64,000 nucleotides of DNA from Micromonospora coxensis (GTDB lineage: Bacteria; Actinomycetota; Actinomycetes; Mycobacteriales; Micromonosporaceae), in NCBI RefSeq assembly GCF_900090295.1, contig NZ_LT607753.1, forward strand, positions 1,240,001 to 1,304,000. Reading direction: 5' to 3'. The translations under genes were made by a program, and so were the position numbers. Under the pieces are notes generated by a model. It made no database searches. It saw nothing but the letters and a program-made list of their open reading frames with translations, and had not been told where the DNA came from. Shown piece after piece: positions 33,046-43,195 of the stretch (the stretch's first letter is position 1; each line of letters opens with the position of its first letter).

Positions 33046-36000
33046 TCAGGACCACCCGTCGGTGAGGACGGCCAGGACGACCGGGGTGGCCGCGTCGCCG
33101 ACGGTGGTGGCGAGGGTGGCCACCCGTACCGCGTCGGAGGCGAAGACCAGCCAGCCGTCGTGCCGCGCCGGGGTCAGCGCCACCGGCGCGTCCTCCGGCA
33201 GGCCGACCTGACGCAGGCAGGCCAGGACCGCCTCGATCCGGGTCCCGGCGGTGTCCCGGTCCTCACCGTGACCGCCGACCACCTGGTCGAGCAGCGCGCC
33301 GTGCCGGCCCGACACCGCCGACCACTCCTGTGCCGGGCGCGCCGGCACCGGCCGTACGTCGCAGCCGACCTGGGCGGTGGCCGCCACGGCGAGGCGGAGC
33401 CCGGCGCCGTGCGAGACCGCCACTGCGCGATCGCCCACCTTCTCCGGACGGCCGTCCGGGTCGCGGCGCAGCGACACGGCGTGCCCGAGGGCACGGCCGA
33501 CCGCCAGGGCGTCCGGGTCGCCGGCGTCGGCGTCGCCGTCCGGCTCGACGGCGACCGCCACGGCCGCGCCGATCAGGTCGCCCAGGGTCCGCTCCAGGTA
33601 GGAGCCGAGCAGCGGCGCCACCCAGGGACCCCGGCCGTCCTTCTTGCGTACGGCCCGCAGGTGCAGGCCCTCCCACCGCTCGACGACCTCGCCCGTGCCG
33701 GTGCGCAGCGCGATGTCGTAGACGTAGGTGTCGCCGTCGCGCTCCCGCTCGGTGGCGCAGTAGCGCAGCTCCCCGTCCGCCCCCATCCGGGGCCCGGCCG
33801 GGTACAGCCGCTCGATCGCCACCGGCAGCAGCGTGGCGTCCGGCACGCAGACCTGGTTGCCGTGCATCAGCGCGTCCCGGACTCCCGGGTCGCCGAGCAC
33901 CAGGGTGCGCGACAGGTAGGCGCTGAACCAGTCCGTGTCGGGCATCGTCGCCACGTCGGCGTCGACGTCGCGGGCGGCGGCCCGGTGGAAGCCGCGCAGC
34001 CGCTGGAAGCGGGCCCCCTGGAACAGCGTGTCGCCGTACAGGTCCCGGGCCGGGTCCAGGGGCACCGGCGGCAGGTCGTCGGCGACCTGCTCCGGCGGGC
34101 CGGCCGGCACCGGTGCCTCGACGAAGCGCAGCTGCGCCTCGAAGTGGTCGGCGGCGAACCCGGTGTCCGCGGTACGGATCACCGCCCGCACGGTGTCGTC
34201 GGCGGTGACCAGGGCCGCGATCCGGATGGTGGTGCTGCCGTGCGGTGGCACCACGATCGGCCGGGCGAACCGGGCCTGCTCGATGACCGGCACCTGCTCG
34301 CGCCCGGTGACCGCCATGGCCACCTGGGCCATCGCCTCCATGCCGAACACGGCCGGGAAGAGCAGGTTGCCGTCGAGCAGGTGGTCGGGCAGGTACAGGT
34401 CGCTGCCGGCGGTGAGCTCGACGTCGGTGACCAGCTCGACTCCGTGGTAGCGGACCTGGGGTCGGTCCACGAAGCGCAGCAGCGGCAGCTCCGGCTCCTC
34501 GAAGCGCAGCGTGTCCAGGCCGTCGGCCCGCCCGCTGACCACCACCACCGGCGGGGTCTGCGGATCGCCGACCAGCCGGCGCAGCACCGCCACGCCCTGG
34601 TCGGGGGTGATCGGGGTGATCCCGTCGCGGGTCAGCGACTCGACGACGGAGAGCCGCTCGCCCATGCCGACGCCGGACCAGACCGACCACTCCAGGCAGA
34701 GCGCCCGGCAGTGCGGGTGCTCGGCGCCGAAGCGCCGGGTCTGCTCGGCGAGCCGGTCGTTGGCCGTGGCGTAGTGCGCCTCACCCCGCAGCCCGGCCCG
34801 GCCGATGATGCTGCCGAAGGTGACCAGCAGCTTCAGCCGGTCGGCGTCGACCGCCGCCAGGACGGCGGTGAGCCCACCGACCTTGGGCGCCAGCGCGCCG
34901 TGGAAGGCGTCCATGTCCAGCGAGGTCAGCGCCGCCGGCTCGTTGCGTCCGGCGCCGTGCAGCACCGCGGTGACCGGGCCGAGCAGGCGCTGCGCCTCGT
35001 CCACGGCGGCCCGGACCGCCTCCGGGTCGGTGACGTCGGCCCGGAAGTAGCGGGCCTCGACCCCGGCGGCGGCGAAACGCTCCAGGTTGGCCGTCAACTC
35101 CGCGTCACCGGCCAGTTCGGAGCGGCCCAGCACCGCCAGCTTGGCCCCGGCGTCGGCGGCCAGGGCCAGCGCGCACTCGGCGGTGATGCCCTTCCCGCCG
35201 CCGGTGACCAGCAGCACGTCACCCGCCGTGAGCGGGTCCTCGGTACGGCCCGGGGTGATCGGCAGGGCCCGCAGGACCTGCTCCCGGCGTCCGCCCGAGG
35301 GGTCGTAGTGCACCTCGTGGTACCCCTCGGTCGCGGCGACCTCGGCCAGCACCCGTTCGGCGGCGTCCAGCCCCGTCGGCAGGTGCACCACCGTGGTCCG
35401 GACCCGCGGGTCCTCCAGCCGCAGGGTGCGGGCCAGGCCGCTGGCCCCGAGGCCGTGCTGCACCACCACGAAGCGGTCACCCGCCCCGCCGGCCAGCACC
35501 GCCCGGGCCCCCTGCAGGGCCGGTTCGAGCTGCTCCGGTGTGCAGTCCGCGGGCAGCCAGACCAGTACGCCGCCGCCCACACCGCCGGTGGCCAGCGCCT
35601 GCCGGACCTGCTCCGCGCGCGGGTCGGTGAGGGCGCCGAAGAGCTGCCAGCTCCCGGCCGGCCCGGCGGGGGCCGGCGTCGGCGCGGGCGTCTCGACCAG
35701 GTCGACCGCGAACGCCCGGATGAAGGTGGCCACACCGGCCACCGACTCCGGCTGCGCCAGGTCCTCGGTCAGGCCGGTGCCGACCAGCGTGTCCAGCGCC
35801 TCGGCGACCTCCCGAACGGTCGCCGTGGCGACGTTGGTGGGCAGCCGCGACGGGGGTACGCCCAGCCGCTGCGCGGCCTGGTTGACCACCTGGCTGACCG
35901 TGATCGAGCTGAGGTGCAGGTCGTCGAGGAGCCGGCTGTCCTCGCCGACCATGTCCAGCGGCAGCTCCGCCCGCTCGGCGACGAGCCGGCGCAGCACCAG

Positions 36001-38796
36001 CGCCGCCGGCTCCCCGCTGGGCGTGGCGCCGGCCGCGGCGTCGGCCTCTACGGCCCGCTGCCGCGCCTCGGGCAGCGCCACCTCGGGCACCGTCTCGCAG
36101 GGGCTGGTGAAGAAGGTGAACTCGTCGACGTCCTTCAGCGGCCGGACCAGCCGGCCGTCGAAGAGCTGCGGGTGCACCCGGGCGGCCCCGACGACGTACG
36201 CCGCCGCGACCACCCGCAGCACGCTGGCCATCGTCTCGTCGTCGGTGTCCAGCGCCACCGCCGGCACCGTCACGTCGGTGCGGGCCAGGTCGGACAGGAT
36301 CCGCCCGGGACCGACCTCGACGAACAGGTCCACCTCCTTGGCGGCCAACGCGACGGCCTGCGCGAACAGCACCGGATCGGTGATCTGGTTGCGCAGCAGC
36401 ACGGCCAGGTCGGTGTCCGCGGGCAGCTCGGCCCCGGTCACCGTGGAGATCACCTGCCGGTCCAACGGGTGGAACCGCTCACCGGACAGGTACCCGCCGA
36501 ACGCCTCGGCCGCCTCGGCGACCAGGGGCGAGTGGAAGGCGTGCGAGACCCGCAGCCGCTTGCCGGCGACGCCGGCCGCCTCGGCGCGCTCCAGCACCCG
36601 GCCGACCGCGTCGACCGGTCCGGAGACCACCGTCTGCCGCTGGCTGTTGTAGCCGCCGATGACGACCGGATCGTCGCCGAGCAGCCGGCGTACGGTCTCC
36701 GGGTCGGCCGGGATGCCGGCCATCGCCCCGTCCGGGCGGCCGTGCTCGGCCATGGTGCGACCCCGGGTGGCGGCCATCCGCAGCACCGACGGCAGGTCCA
36801 TCGCCCCGGCCCAGTGCAGCGCGGTGAGTTCGCCGAGGCTGTGCCCGACGGCGACGTCCGCCTCGATGCCGAGCGCGGAGAGCACGCTCAGCCCGGCCAC
36901 CGAGCCGGTGACGATGCGCGGCTGGGCCACCTCGGTGGCCACCACGTCACCGGTGGGCAGCGCCGCCTGGGTGACGATCCGGTCGGCCTGGGTGAACCGG
37001 CGGCGCAACGCCTGGGCGGGACGGCCACGGCCGGTGCCCTGCCCGGGGAAGAGGAAGCCGACCCGGGCGGAGCCGCGGGCGTGACCGAGGAAGGCCCGGC
37101 CGTCCGCGGCGTACAGCCGGGTCTCCCCCGCCTGGAGGGCGGCGTGCACCCGCAGCAGCTGACGTTCGGCGTCCTCCGGCGAGCGGGCCACCACGGCGGC
37201 CCGGTACGGCCGGTCGCCCAACTCCCGGTAGAGGCCGGCGGCCAGGTCGCCGAGCTGGGCGTAGGAGAGCTTGACCACCTGCCCGGCCAGGACGCCGATC
37301 CGCTCGGCCAGCTCGGCCGGGGTGTCCGCGTCCAGGGCGAGCAGCTCGACGTTCTGCGTCCGGGCCGCCATCGTGCGGGTCCGGGCGTCCGGCGAGCGGC
37401 GGGCGCCCTCCTCGCCCTGCAGCACGAGGTGGGTGTTGATCCCACCGAAGCCCATGGCGGTGATGCCGGCGTGCAGCGGCGCGTCGGCCGGCCACGGCTC
37501 GGCGGTGGGCAGCACCCGCAGCTTCGCCCCGTCGGCGGTGAGCACGTCGTGCGGGTCCTCGCAGCCGACGGTCGGCGGCAGCATCTGGTGGTGCACCGCG
37601 AGGACCGCCTTGAGCAGGCCGGCGACCCCGGCCGCCGCCTTGGTGTGCCCGATCATCGCCTTGATCGAGCTGATCGCGGCCGGCGTGCCGGACGCCCCGG
37701 CGGCGCGACGCGCCTCGGTCAGCGCCCGCAGCTCCGTCGCGTCACCGACCTCGGTGCCGGTGCCGTGCCCCTCGAACATGGCGACGGTCTCGACGCCGAA
37801 GCCGGCCCGGTCGTACGCCCGGCGCAGCGCCAGCCGGTAGCCGTCCTCCTCGGGTCGGGTGATGCCGCCCTTGCCGTCGGAGGACACCCCCCAGCCGGCG
37901 ATCGAGGCGTAGATCCGCCGGCCCTGCGCCACCGCGTCCTCGTGGCGCATGAGCACGACCATGCCGCAGCCCTCGCCCGGCCAGAAGCCGTTGGAGCCCC
38001 GGTCGTAGACCTTCATCTCGCCACGGGCCAGCGCGCCGGTCTTGGCGAAGCCGATGATCTCGAAGGGGTCGATCGACAGGTCGACGCCACCGGCGACGGC
38101 GACGTCCAGTTCGCCGTCGGCCAGGCCGCGGCAGGCGGTCAGCACCGACAGCAGGGACGAGGAGCAGGCGCCGTCGACGGTGTAGCCGCCGCCCTTGAGG
38201 TCGAAGTAGTTGCAGATCCGTCCGGCGATGGTGTTGGACAGGCCGCCGGCCAGGGTGTCCTCGTCGATCTCCGGGAACGGCGCCTTGTAGCGCTGCTCCA
38301 GCGCGCCGAGGAAGTCGGCGAGCTGCGCGTCGTCCCAGCCCTGCTCGCGCAGCGCCGCGCCGACGGTCCGGCGCACGTACGGCCAGCGCAGCCGCAGCAC
38401 GTTGGCCCGGGAGAACTCCCCGGTAAGGGTGTTGCCCACGACCACACCGGTCCGCTCGCGGGGCAGGTCCTCCCCCATCGGGAAGCCGGCGTCGCCGAGG
38501 GCCGAGGCGGCCACGTCCAGGGCCAGCCAGTGGGTCAGGTCGGTGGAGCGGTACGTGCTGCCGGCGATGCGGAACTTCATCCGGTCGAACTCGTACCCCT
38601 CGATGACGGCCGCGTTGCGCGCGTAGAACCGGTCCGGGACGCTGCGGTCGGCGTCCCAGTAGTCGGCCAGCCGCATCCGCTCGTCCGGCAGGCGGCGGAA
38701 GGCCCGCCGGCCGGCGATCACGTTCTCCCACAGTTCCCGGGGCGACGCGGCGTCGGGATATCGGCACGCCAGGCCGACGACGGCGATCGCACTCAT
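33046..38796 (-). CDS. pksE: Iterative enediyne polyketide synthase PKSE (KS-AT-ACP-KR-DH-PPT*)
   Basis: A 1916-residue type I iterative PKS making the polyene precursor of the enediyne core. KS: 'VDGACSSSLLSV' with Cys211, 'EGHGTGTEVGD', 'KAMIGHTKAAAG'. AT: 'GHSLGE' with Ser653. ACP: 'DLHLSSITV', Ser963/964. KR: 'GGGKGI' near 1197 and Tyr1342 in 'EAHYATAND'. DH: His1472 in 'PDHLLDGNLLFP'. The C-terminal phosphopantetheinyl transferase domain is aberrant: the DxE motif reads Asp1813-Val-Arg1815, and the segment expected as RVWxxxExxxK has Glu1855, Ala1859 and Gln1863 at the W, E and K positions. Activation of its ACP may therefore need another enzyme (see 46890). The ATG overlaps the UnbU stop (ATGA). 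SgcE and NcsE are close architectural relatives. Confidence 0.96.
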   Translation of the reverse strand: MSAIAVVGLACRYPDAASPRELWENVIAGRRAFRRLPDERMRLADYWDADRSVPDRFYARNAAVIEGYEFDRMKFRIAGSTYRSTDLTHWLALDVAASALGDAGFPMGEDLPRERTGVVVGNTLTGEFSRANVLRLRWPYVRRTVGAALREQGWDDAQLADFLGALEQRYKAPFPEIDEDTLAGGLSNTIAGRICNYFDLKGGGYTVDGACSSSLLSVLTACRGLADGELDVAVAGGVDLSIDPFEIIGFAKTGALARGEMKVYDRGSNGFWPGEGCGMVVLMRHEDAVAQGRRIYASIAGWGVSSDGKGGITRPEEDGYRLALRRAYDRAGFGVETVAMFEGHGTGTEVGDATELRALTEARRAAGASGTPAAISSIKAMIGHTKAAAGVAGLLKAVLAVHHQMLPPTVGCEDPHDVLTADGAKLRVLPTAEPWPADAPLHAGITAMGFGGINTHLVLQGEEGARRSPDARTRTMAARTQNVELLALDADTPAELAERIGVLAGQVVKLSYAQLGDLAAGLYRELGDRPYRAAVVARSPEDAERQLLRVHAALQAGETRLYAADGRAFLGHARGSARVGFLFPGQGTGRGRPAQALRRRFTQADRIVTQAALPTGDVVATEVAQPRIVTGSVAGLSVLSALGIEADVAVGHSLGELTALHWAGAMDLPSVLRMAATRGRTMAEHGRPDGAMAGIPADPETVRRLLGDDPVVIGGYNSQRQTVVSGPVDAVGRVLERAEAAGVAGKRLRVSHAFHSPLVAEAAEAFGGYLSGERFHPLDRQVISTVTGAELPADTDLAVLLRNQITDPVLFAQAVALAAKEVDLFVEVGPGRILSDLARTDVTVPAVALDTDDETMASVLRVVAAAYVVGAARVHPQLFDGRLVRPLKDVDEFTFFTSPCETVPEVALPEARQRAVEADAAAGATPSGEPAALVLRRLVAERAELPLDMVGEDSRLLDDLHLSSITVSQVVNQAAQRLGVPPSRLPTNVATATVREVAEALDTLVGTGLTEDLAQPESVAGVATFIRAFAVDLVETPAPTPAPAGPAGSWQLFGALTDPRAEQVRQALATGGVGGGVLVWLPADCTPEQLEPALQGARAVLAGGAGDRFVVVQHGLGASGLARTLRLEDPRVRTTVVHLPTGLDAAERVLAEVAATEGYHEVHYDPSGGRREQVLRALPITPGRTEDPLTAGDVLLVTGGGKGITAECALALAADAGAKLAVLGRSELAGDAELTANLERFAAAGVEARYFRADVTDPEAVRAAVDEAQRLLGPVTAVLHGAGRNEPAALTSLDMDAFHGALAPKVGGLTAVLAAVDADRLKLLVTFGSIIGRAGLRGEAHYATANDRLAEQTRRFGAEHPHCRALCLEWSVWSGVGMGERLSVVESLTRDGITPITPDQGVAVLRRLVGDPQTPPVVVVSGRADGLDTLRFEEPELPLLRFVDRPQVRYHGVELVTDVELTAGSDLYLPDHLLDGNLLFPAVFGMEAMAQVAMAVTGREQVPVIEQARFARPIVVPPHGSTTIRIAALVTADDTVRAVIRTADTGFAADHFEAQLRFVEAPVPAGPPEQVADDLPPVPLDPARDLYGDTLFQGARFQRLRGFHRAAARDVDADVATMPDTDWFSAYLSRTLVLGDPGVRDALMHGNQVCVPDATLLPVAIERLYPAGPRMGADGELRYCATERERDGDTYVYDIALRTGTGEVVERWEGLHLRAVRKKDGRGPWVAPLLGSYLERTLGDLIGAAVAVAVEPDGDADAGDPDALAVGRALGHAVSLRRDPDGRPEKVGDRAVAVSHGAGLRLAVAATAQVGCDVRPVPARPAQEWSAVSGRHGALLDQVVGGHGEDRDTAGTRIEAVLACLRQVGLPEDAPVALTPARHDGWLVFASDAVRVATLATTVGDAATPVVLAVLTDGWS

Positions 38797-39803
38797 GCCG
38801 GTACCGCCTCCTTGTGCGAGTTGGGGCCCGCGGCGAGGGCGTCGGCGCCGGTGGGGACCGGGGCGGGCACGCTGCCGGGGGTTCCGCCGGCGGTGGTGGC
38901 CTCACGCTGCTCGCGGACCTTGTTGGAGATGTGCAGCGCCCACAGGTACATGCCGCGGATGAGGCAGACACCGGCGGTGGCGAAGAAGAGCCCGTACGCG
39001 ATCCCCGCGCCGGTGATCACCCCGTAGAGGGTGGCCACCCCGGCGCCGAAGGCGATCTGCGAGGCGGGGCTGGACGGGCTGGTGCCCGGGTCGGTGATCA
39101 TGTAGTTCGTGAACAGTACGAACGCCACGCTGGTCATCATGCCCAGGGCGCCGAGGATGGCGGTGTCGAGGATGAGGCCGCGCACCACCGCCTGGAGCAC
39201 GAACGCGGAGAGCCAGCCGAGGATCAGCCACATCCGGCCGGTGAGCTTGGCGTTGAGCATGGTTCCGGCGGTGATGATGATCGCCGGGATCAGCCAGTCG
39301 CCGAACGCGTTGGTGTGCTCGGTGAAGTGGTAGGGCGGCGCGATGCTGGCCCACGGGAAGAGGATCAGGATCATCGCGATGCCGAAGTTGGACGGGTTCA
39401 TGTAGTGCCGCAGCCGGCCCTTCACCGGGGCCCGCAGGATCCACTTCGCGGCGATCGCGACGGTGACGCCGAACATCATCACCCAGACCCGGTCGTTGAC
39501 GTAGGTCAGCATGTTGACGGCGAGCGAGGTGATGTGCGCGGGGAAGAGGAACTCGACGAACCCGCGCCGGCCGGCGCCGAGGAAGCGCGGCGCGCGGCCC
39601 TCGGCGCGGGCCCCGATCACCTCGAGGACGATCTCGACGGTGTATCCGGTGGCGAGCGCGATGAAGGGCCACAGCCAGGGCTGCTCGAAGCCGAGGTAGG
39701 TGTAGCCGACGATGTTGAAGATCGTGATCGAGATGGCGAAGCGGCGGAGGGCCGTCGTGGTCTTGGTGTCGTGTCGGACAGGGCTGGTCTTGGTCTCGGC
39801 CAT
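38793..39803 (-). CDS. unbU: UnbU (E5) enediyne membrane protein
   Basis: A 336-residue polytopic membrane protein with about nine hydrophobic segments, related at a distance to RnfD/NqrB transporter subunits. Recognisable stretches are 'MNPSNFGIAMILILFPW' and 'NYMITDPGTSPSSPASQIAF'. It belongs to the UnbL-UnbV-UnbU-PKSE-TEBC cassette conserved in enediyne loci. Its biochemical role is not established; flavin-linked electron transfer or transport at the membrane has been considered because of the RnfD similarity. ATG 39803 has 'GAGG' further upstream and 'GGAG' adjacent; the open frame extends upstream without support. It is 5 bp after UnbV and overlaps PKSE by 4 bp. Confidence 0.9.
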   Translation of the reverse strand: MAETKTSPVRHDTKTTTALRRFAISITIFNIVGYTYLGFEQPWLWPFIALATGYTVEIVLEVIGARAEGRAPRFLGAGRRGFVEFLFPAHITSLAVNMLTYVNDRVWVMMFGVTVAIAAKWILRAPVKGRLRHYMNPSNFGIAMILILFPWASIAPPYHFTEHTNAFGDWLIPAIIITAGTMLNAKLTGRMWLILGWLSAFVLQAVVRGLILDTAILGALGMMTSVAFVLFTNYMITDPGTSPSSPASQIAFGAGVATLYGVITGAGIAYGLFFATAGVCLIRGMYLWALHISNKVREQREATTAGGTPGSVPAPVPTGADALAAGPNSHKEAVPA

Positions 39804-39808
39804 CTCCG

Positions 39809-41758
39809 TTACCTCTCGTTGGCCTGCGAGCCGAGCTGCACGTCGTGCCAGCCCGGGGTCAGCTGAAGGTCCTGCTTGCGGATCTGTCCGGTGCGGTCGC
39901 GCCAGCAGAGGCTGACCTTGACCGGGCCGGTCACGTCGGCGCCGAGACCGATGTGCACCTCGTTGCTGCGCTTGCCGGAGTGCCCGCCGCCGCCGTCCAC
40001 CTTCGAGACGAGCGTGCGGCCGTCCGGGGTGGTGACGGAGACCTGGGCGCCGACGGCGGGCGAGCCGCGGCCGGCCGGGTCGGCGGACTGGTGGGTCAGG
40101 CGCAGGCCGAGGAAGGCGCCCGCCTTGGGGCTGGTGTTGTGGTAGAAGATCGGCTCCGCCCACTGCCGGGCCACCGCGAGGTCGAGTCGGCCGTCACCGT
40201 CGGCGTCGCCGGTGGCCAGCCCCCGGGTCGGTACGGGGATGTCCAGGCCGAGCTCGGGCGCGATGTTGACGTACCGGCCGTCCTCACCGCGCACGAAGAA
40301 GTGCAGCCGCTGGCTGCCGCCGACGTCGTCACCGGCGCGCACGTTCGGCCACCAGTCCGGGTCGTGCACCACGGTGTCGTTGGCGGTGGCCAGCTCCTGG
40401 AGCTGGGGCCAGCGGTTGACCTCGCCCCGGACGAAGCCGGTGGCCTGCGCGATGGCGAGCCGGCCGCCGTTGTCGAAGTCGGCCATCTTGACGTCCCAAC
40501 CCCAGCCGGACCAGGCCAGGCCGAGGTCGGCGCTGCGGTCGTAGAACGGCGCGTCGCCGCCGCTGAACTTCGTCTTCACCTCCGCGTGGTTCTTCGCGGT
40601 GTTGATGAAGGCGTAGTTGCTCTCGTGGATGCCGAACGGCGTGGTGATGTTGCTGACGAACAGGTCGTACAGGCCGTCGCCGTCGATGTCGCCGAAGTCG
40701 GCGCCCATCCCCTTGAACGAGTCCTTGCCGAGCACCTTCGACTTCGGGACGGTCGCGCTGCGCACCCCGTCGACCAGGACGAACTCGATGTTGCCCGGGG
40801 TGGAGCGGTTGTAGAGCAACCGGTCGGGGCCGAAGTCGTGGGCCAGGTACAGCTCGGGCAGCAGGTCGCCGTCGATGTCGGCGGCGGAGGCGCCGAGGGC
40901 CCAGCCCTTGGACGCGATCCGGGGGACCACGTTGTCCACCCGCTCGAAGGTGGCGCCCGGCTCCGCGCCCGGCGTGCCGCCGGTCCACCGGAAGATGTAG
41001 TCCTCACCGCCGTTGATGCCGTTGGACATCGAGTCGTTCATCTCCACCCCGCCGTCGACGGTGTCGTCGAGGACCGGGCTGTGCGGGAAGTAGTTCCCGA
41101 TGTAGATGTCGACGTGGCCGTCGCCGTCGAAGTCGTCGATCGCCACCGCGTTGGTGTTCCACAGTGGGCCGTTGTACTCGCCGGCACCGACGCCGGGCAC
41201 CAGCTCGACCGGACGGAAGGCGCCGTTGCCGAGGGCGAGTGCGCCGCCGCGGGCGAGGAAGAGGATCGGCGTGCGGCCCCAGTAGTAGACCAGCAGGTCC
41301 ATCCGGCCGTCCTCGTTGAAGTCACCCGGCGCGCAGCCCATCGGGGCGGTGATCCGGCTGATCGGCAGCGGCGCGGCGTCGAGCGCGAACGGCTGGTACC
41401 GCTGCTCGCCCTTGCCCGGCGTCGGCGTGACAATCGTCTGGTCCGTGCGGGGATCGGTCAGGCAGAGGTCGTTGGCCAGGCCGTCGCCGTCCAGGTCGTT
41501 CATGGCGATGCCGGCGCCCACGGAGGAGATCCAGGCGTCGATGTTGGTGTAGGCCTTGTTCACCTTGCGGACGGACTGCTGAACGGCTCCGGAGGGCAGT
41601 GCGATGCCCTTGGGCTCGAACGCGTACCGGGACGCCAGCCCCGACCGCTCCTCGGCGGATGCGCTGGGCAACCGGACGGCGAAGAACATTCCGACCACGA
41701 GTGCGAGGCCGATGATCCCGGCTAGCTGCCGGCGCAGCAAGCCAAACGTCGCTGACAT
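39809..41758 (-). CDS. unbV: UnbV (E4) exported FG-GAP/VCBS beta-propeller protein
   Basis: A 649-residue protein with an N-terminal signal or anchor helix ('LAGIIGLALVVGMFFAVRL', then 'PSASA'). At least six calcium-loop repeats follow: 'DLDGDG', 'DFNEDGR', 'DFDGDG', 'DIDGD', 'DIDGDG' and 'DADGDG', the FG-GAP/VCBS propeller pattern. The C-terminal 150 residues, with 'HIGLGADVTGPVKVSLCW', resemble the ASPIC/CRTAC1-type ending. Every known enediyne locus carries an UnbV; the role is unknown, and an extracytoplasmic scaffold for late core steps is one idea. The ATG has 'GGGAGGT' at 9 bases. The 370-bp gap upstream holds an A/T-rich probable promoter, so UnbV-UnbU-PKSE-TEBC likely start here. Confidence 0.92.
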   Translation of the reverse strand: MSATFGLLRRQLAGIIGLALVVGMFFAVRLPSASAEERSGLASRYAFEPKGIALPSGAVQQSVRKVNKAYTNIDAWISSVGAGIAMNDLDGDGLANDLCLTDPRTDQTIVTPTPGKGEQRYQPFALDAAPLPISRITAPMGCAPGDFNEDGRMDLLVYYWGRTPILFLARGGALALGNGAFRPVELVPGVGAGEYNGPLWNTNAVAIDDFDGDGHVDIYIGNYFPHSPVLDDTVDGGVEMNDSMSNGINGGEDYIFRWTGGTPGAEPGATFERVDNVVPRIASKGWALGASAADIDGDLLPELYLAHDFGPDRLLYNRSTPGNIEFVLVDGVRSATVPKSKVLGKDSFKGMGADFGDIDGDGLYDLFVSNITTPFGIHESNYAFINTAKNHAEVKTKFSGGDAPFYDRSADLGLAWSGWGWDVKMADFDNGGRLAIAQATGFVRGEVNRWPQLQELATANDTVVHDPDWWPNVRAGDDVGGSQRLHFFVRGEDGRYVNIAPELGLDIPVPTRGLATGDADGDGRLDLAVARQWAEPIFYHNTSPKAGAFLGLRLTHQSADPAGRGSPAVGAQVSVTTPDGRTLVSKVDGGGGHSGKRSNEVHIGLGADVTGPVKVSLCWRDRTGQIRKQDLQLTPGWHDVQLGSQANER

Positions 41759-42129
41759 GAACTCAAGACCTCCCGTTGGTGACGGACTCGTCGGTGGTGA
41801 CTCCACCGCGCGTCGCGGTGGCGTACCGGCCCGGGCCGGTCGGGTCACGGGCCGCCGGCGCCGTACGCGTCGCCGGTGGTCCGCCCCCGGCCGGAGGCGG
41901 TCGACACGCGACCGGGTCCGGTGCCGGATGGCCCGGAAGGAGACCGGTGGTGTCGCCCGCCATTCGGGGGGACGTGTCAGCAGATCCTCACAGGACGCCA
42001 GAAACCCGGGCTACTCGAAAATTGCTGAGCATTGTCGTACATCGAATTGATGACACATATAAATATGATTCCCGGCCACCGGGACAGGGTTTTCGAAAAG
42101 GACTGGGCAGGCCACGGTAATGTGCGGCA
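41759..42129 (-). promoter_or_regulatory. Promoter region of the UnbV-UnbU-PKSE-TEBC operon
   Basis: A 371-bp gap between UnbL and UnbV on the same strand. Bases about 42010-42075 form the most A/T-rich patch in this part, with 'ATATAAATATGA' and an AATTGC at 42020-42025. Position and composition mark the main promoter of the core operon. Exact -35/-10 boxes are not assigned. Confidence 0.5.
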
Positions 42130-43125
42130 CTAATCTGCTGCGGCGTGCGCCGTCCTGTCGAAATGCTGACGGATGTTGGTCCGCCACGTCTCGTAGGGTG
42201 GCGTCGGCCCGCCGTCGTCGGCGCCCGGCGCGGTGTCGTCGGCCAGGGCGACGGCCGCCGGCACGGACAGCTCGGCGAGCGCGGCGGCGGCCACCGCGGA
42301 GTGCGGCGGCACGAAGCCCGCGTGCACCCGAGCCCGCACCGCGAAGACGCTGCCCAGCGCCAGCTCCGCCGCGTACGGGCCGGCCCAGCGGCGCAGCGCC
42401 GCGAGATCGGCCTCACCGCACCCGCCGGCGAAGGTGGCGGCCAGCCCGACGCCGCTGTACAGGTCCGCCTGGCGTTCCGGGGCGAAGCGGCGCACGGCGG
42501 CGTCCACGTCGGCCACCCGGGCGCCGTGGATGAACCACAGGGCCCGGCCGATGCCCTGGTCCACCGCCCGGCCGAAGTAGTCCGGCCGGCCCTGCCAGGC
42601 GTACGGCGCGGGCACCCGCTGCTCGTCGACCCACTTGCGCGCGTCGAAGTAGGCCAGGTCGAAGCCGTAGCCGTCGACGGCCAGCCAGGTCATCGTCGGG
42701 TGGAACGGGCCCGGCTCCAGATCGGGCACCACCTTGCGCCACAGCGGCCGGGGCAGCCGGGCCATGGCGAAGCCGATGCCGATGTAGGCCAGGAAGAGGT
42801 GCGGGGCGCCCGGTCCGGTCAGCAGTTCGCGGGTGCGTCGCCGCCGGCCGCCGCCCATCGCGTCGAGCACGGTGAAGGCCATCGTGACGCCCTCGTACGC
42901 GAACCCGCGCATGCCCTCGTCGACCAGCTCGACGCGGTGCTGCACCTCGGTGAGGTCCCGGGCGTCGATCCCCCATTCGAAGCCGCACACGACGGTCCGG
43001 GGAATCGCCTCCAGCCGCGCGGTGGCGGCCGACGGCGGCCCGGGGAAGCCCCGGCGGGCGAAGCCGACCTCGCTCAGCGCGGGTGCCAGCGCGAGACGGC
43101 GCAACGAGCCCAGAACGGTGGACAT
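42130..43125 (-). CDS. unbL: UnbL (E3), DUF1702 protein, copy 1
   Basis: A 331-residue soluble protein of the DUF1702 family, the UnbL component of enediyne cassettes. Landmarks are 'MRGFAYEGVTMAFTVLDAM', 'GAPHLFLAYIGIGFAMARL', 'AVDGYGFDLAYFDA' and 'RAVDQGIGRALWFIHGA'. The function is unknown. The ATG follows 'GGGAGG'. It stands next to UnbV as in other loci, but with its own upstream hairpin and a promoter-containing gap after it. A second, diverged copy lies at 48456, sharing the same landmarks, so two paralogues act in this one cluster. Confidence 0.9.
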   Translation of the reverse strand: MSTVLGSLRRLALAPALSEVGFARRGFPGPPSAATARLEAIPRTVVCGFEWGIDARDLTEVQHRVELVDEGMRGFAYEGVTMAFTVLDAMGGGRRRRTRELLTGPGAPHLFLAYIGIGFAMARLPRPLWRKVVPDLEPGPFHPTMTWLAVDGYGFDLAYFDARKWVDEQRVPAPYAWQGRPDYFGRAVDQGIGRALWFIHGARVADVDAAVRRFAPERQADLYSGVGLAATFAGGCGEADLAALRRWAGPYAAELALGSVFAVRARVHAGFVPPHSAVAAAALAELSVPAAVALADDTAPGADDGGPTPPYETWRTNIRQHFDRTAHAAAD

Positions 43126-43157
43126 GGTTCCTCCCGGATGGAGTCGGACAGGACGCT

Positions 43158-43190
43158 CGCCCGCCACCGGCGGGGTGCCGGTGGCGGGCG
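43158..43190 (-). terminator. Terminator between the GMC operon and UnbL
   Basis: A perfect 14-bp stem (43158-43171 with 43177-43190) and a 5-base loop, 5 bases beyond the stop of the AhpD-like gene and 33 bases before the UnbL start. It may attenuate read-through into UnbL. Confidence 0.65.
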
Positions 43191-43195
43191 CGGGG

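Noticed and set aside
33160..39027. A nearly 2000-codon open frame antisense to PKSE
   Set aside because: It mirrors the coding strand of a high-GC gene; the translation is rich in Gly/Arg/His/Gln/Val without domains, while the minus strand has full PKSE motifs.
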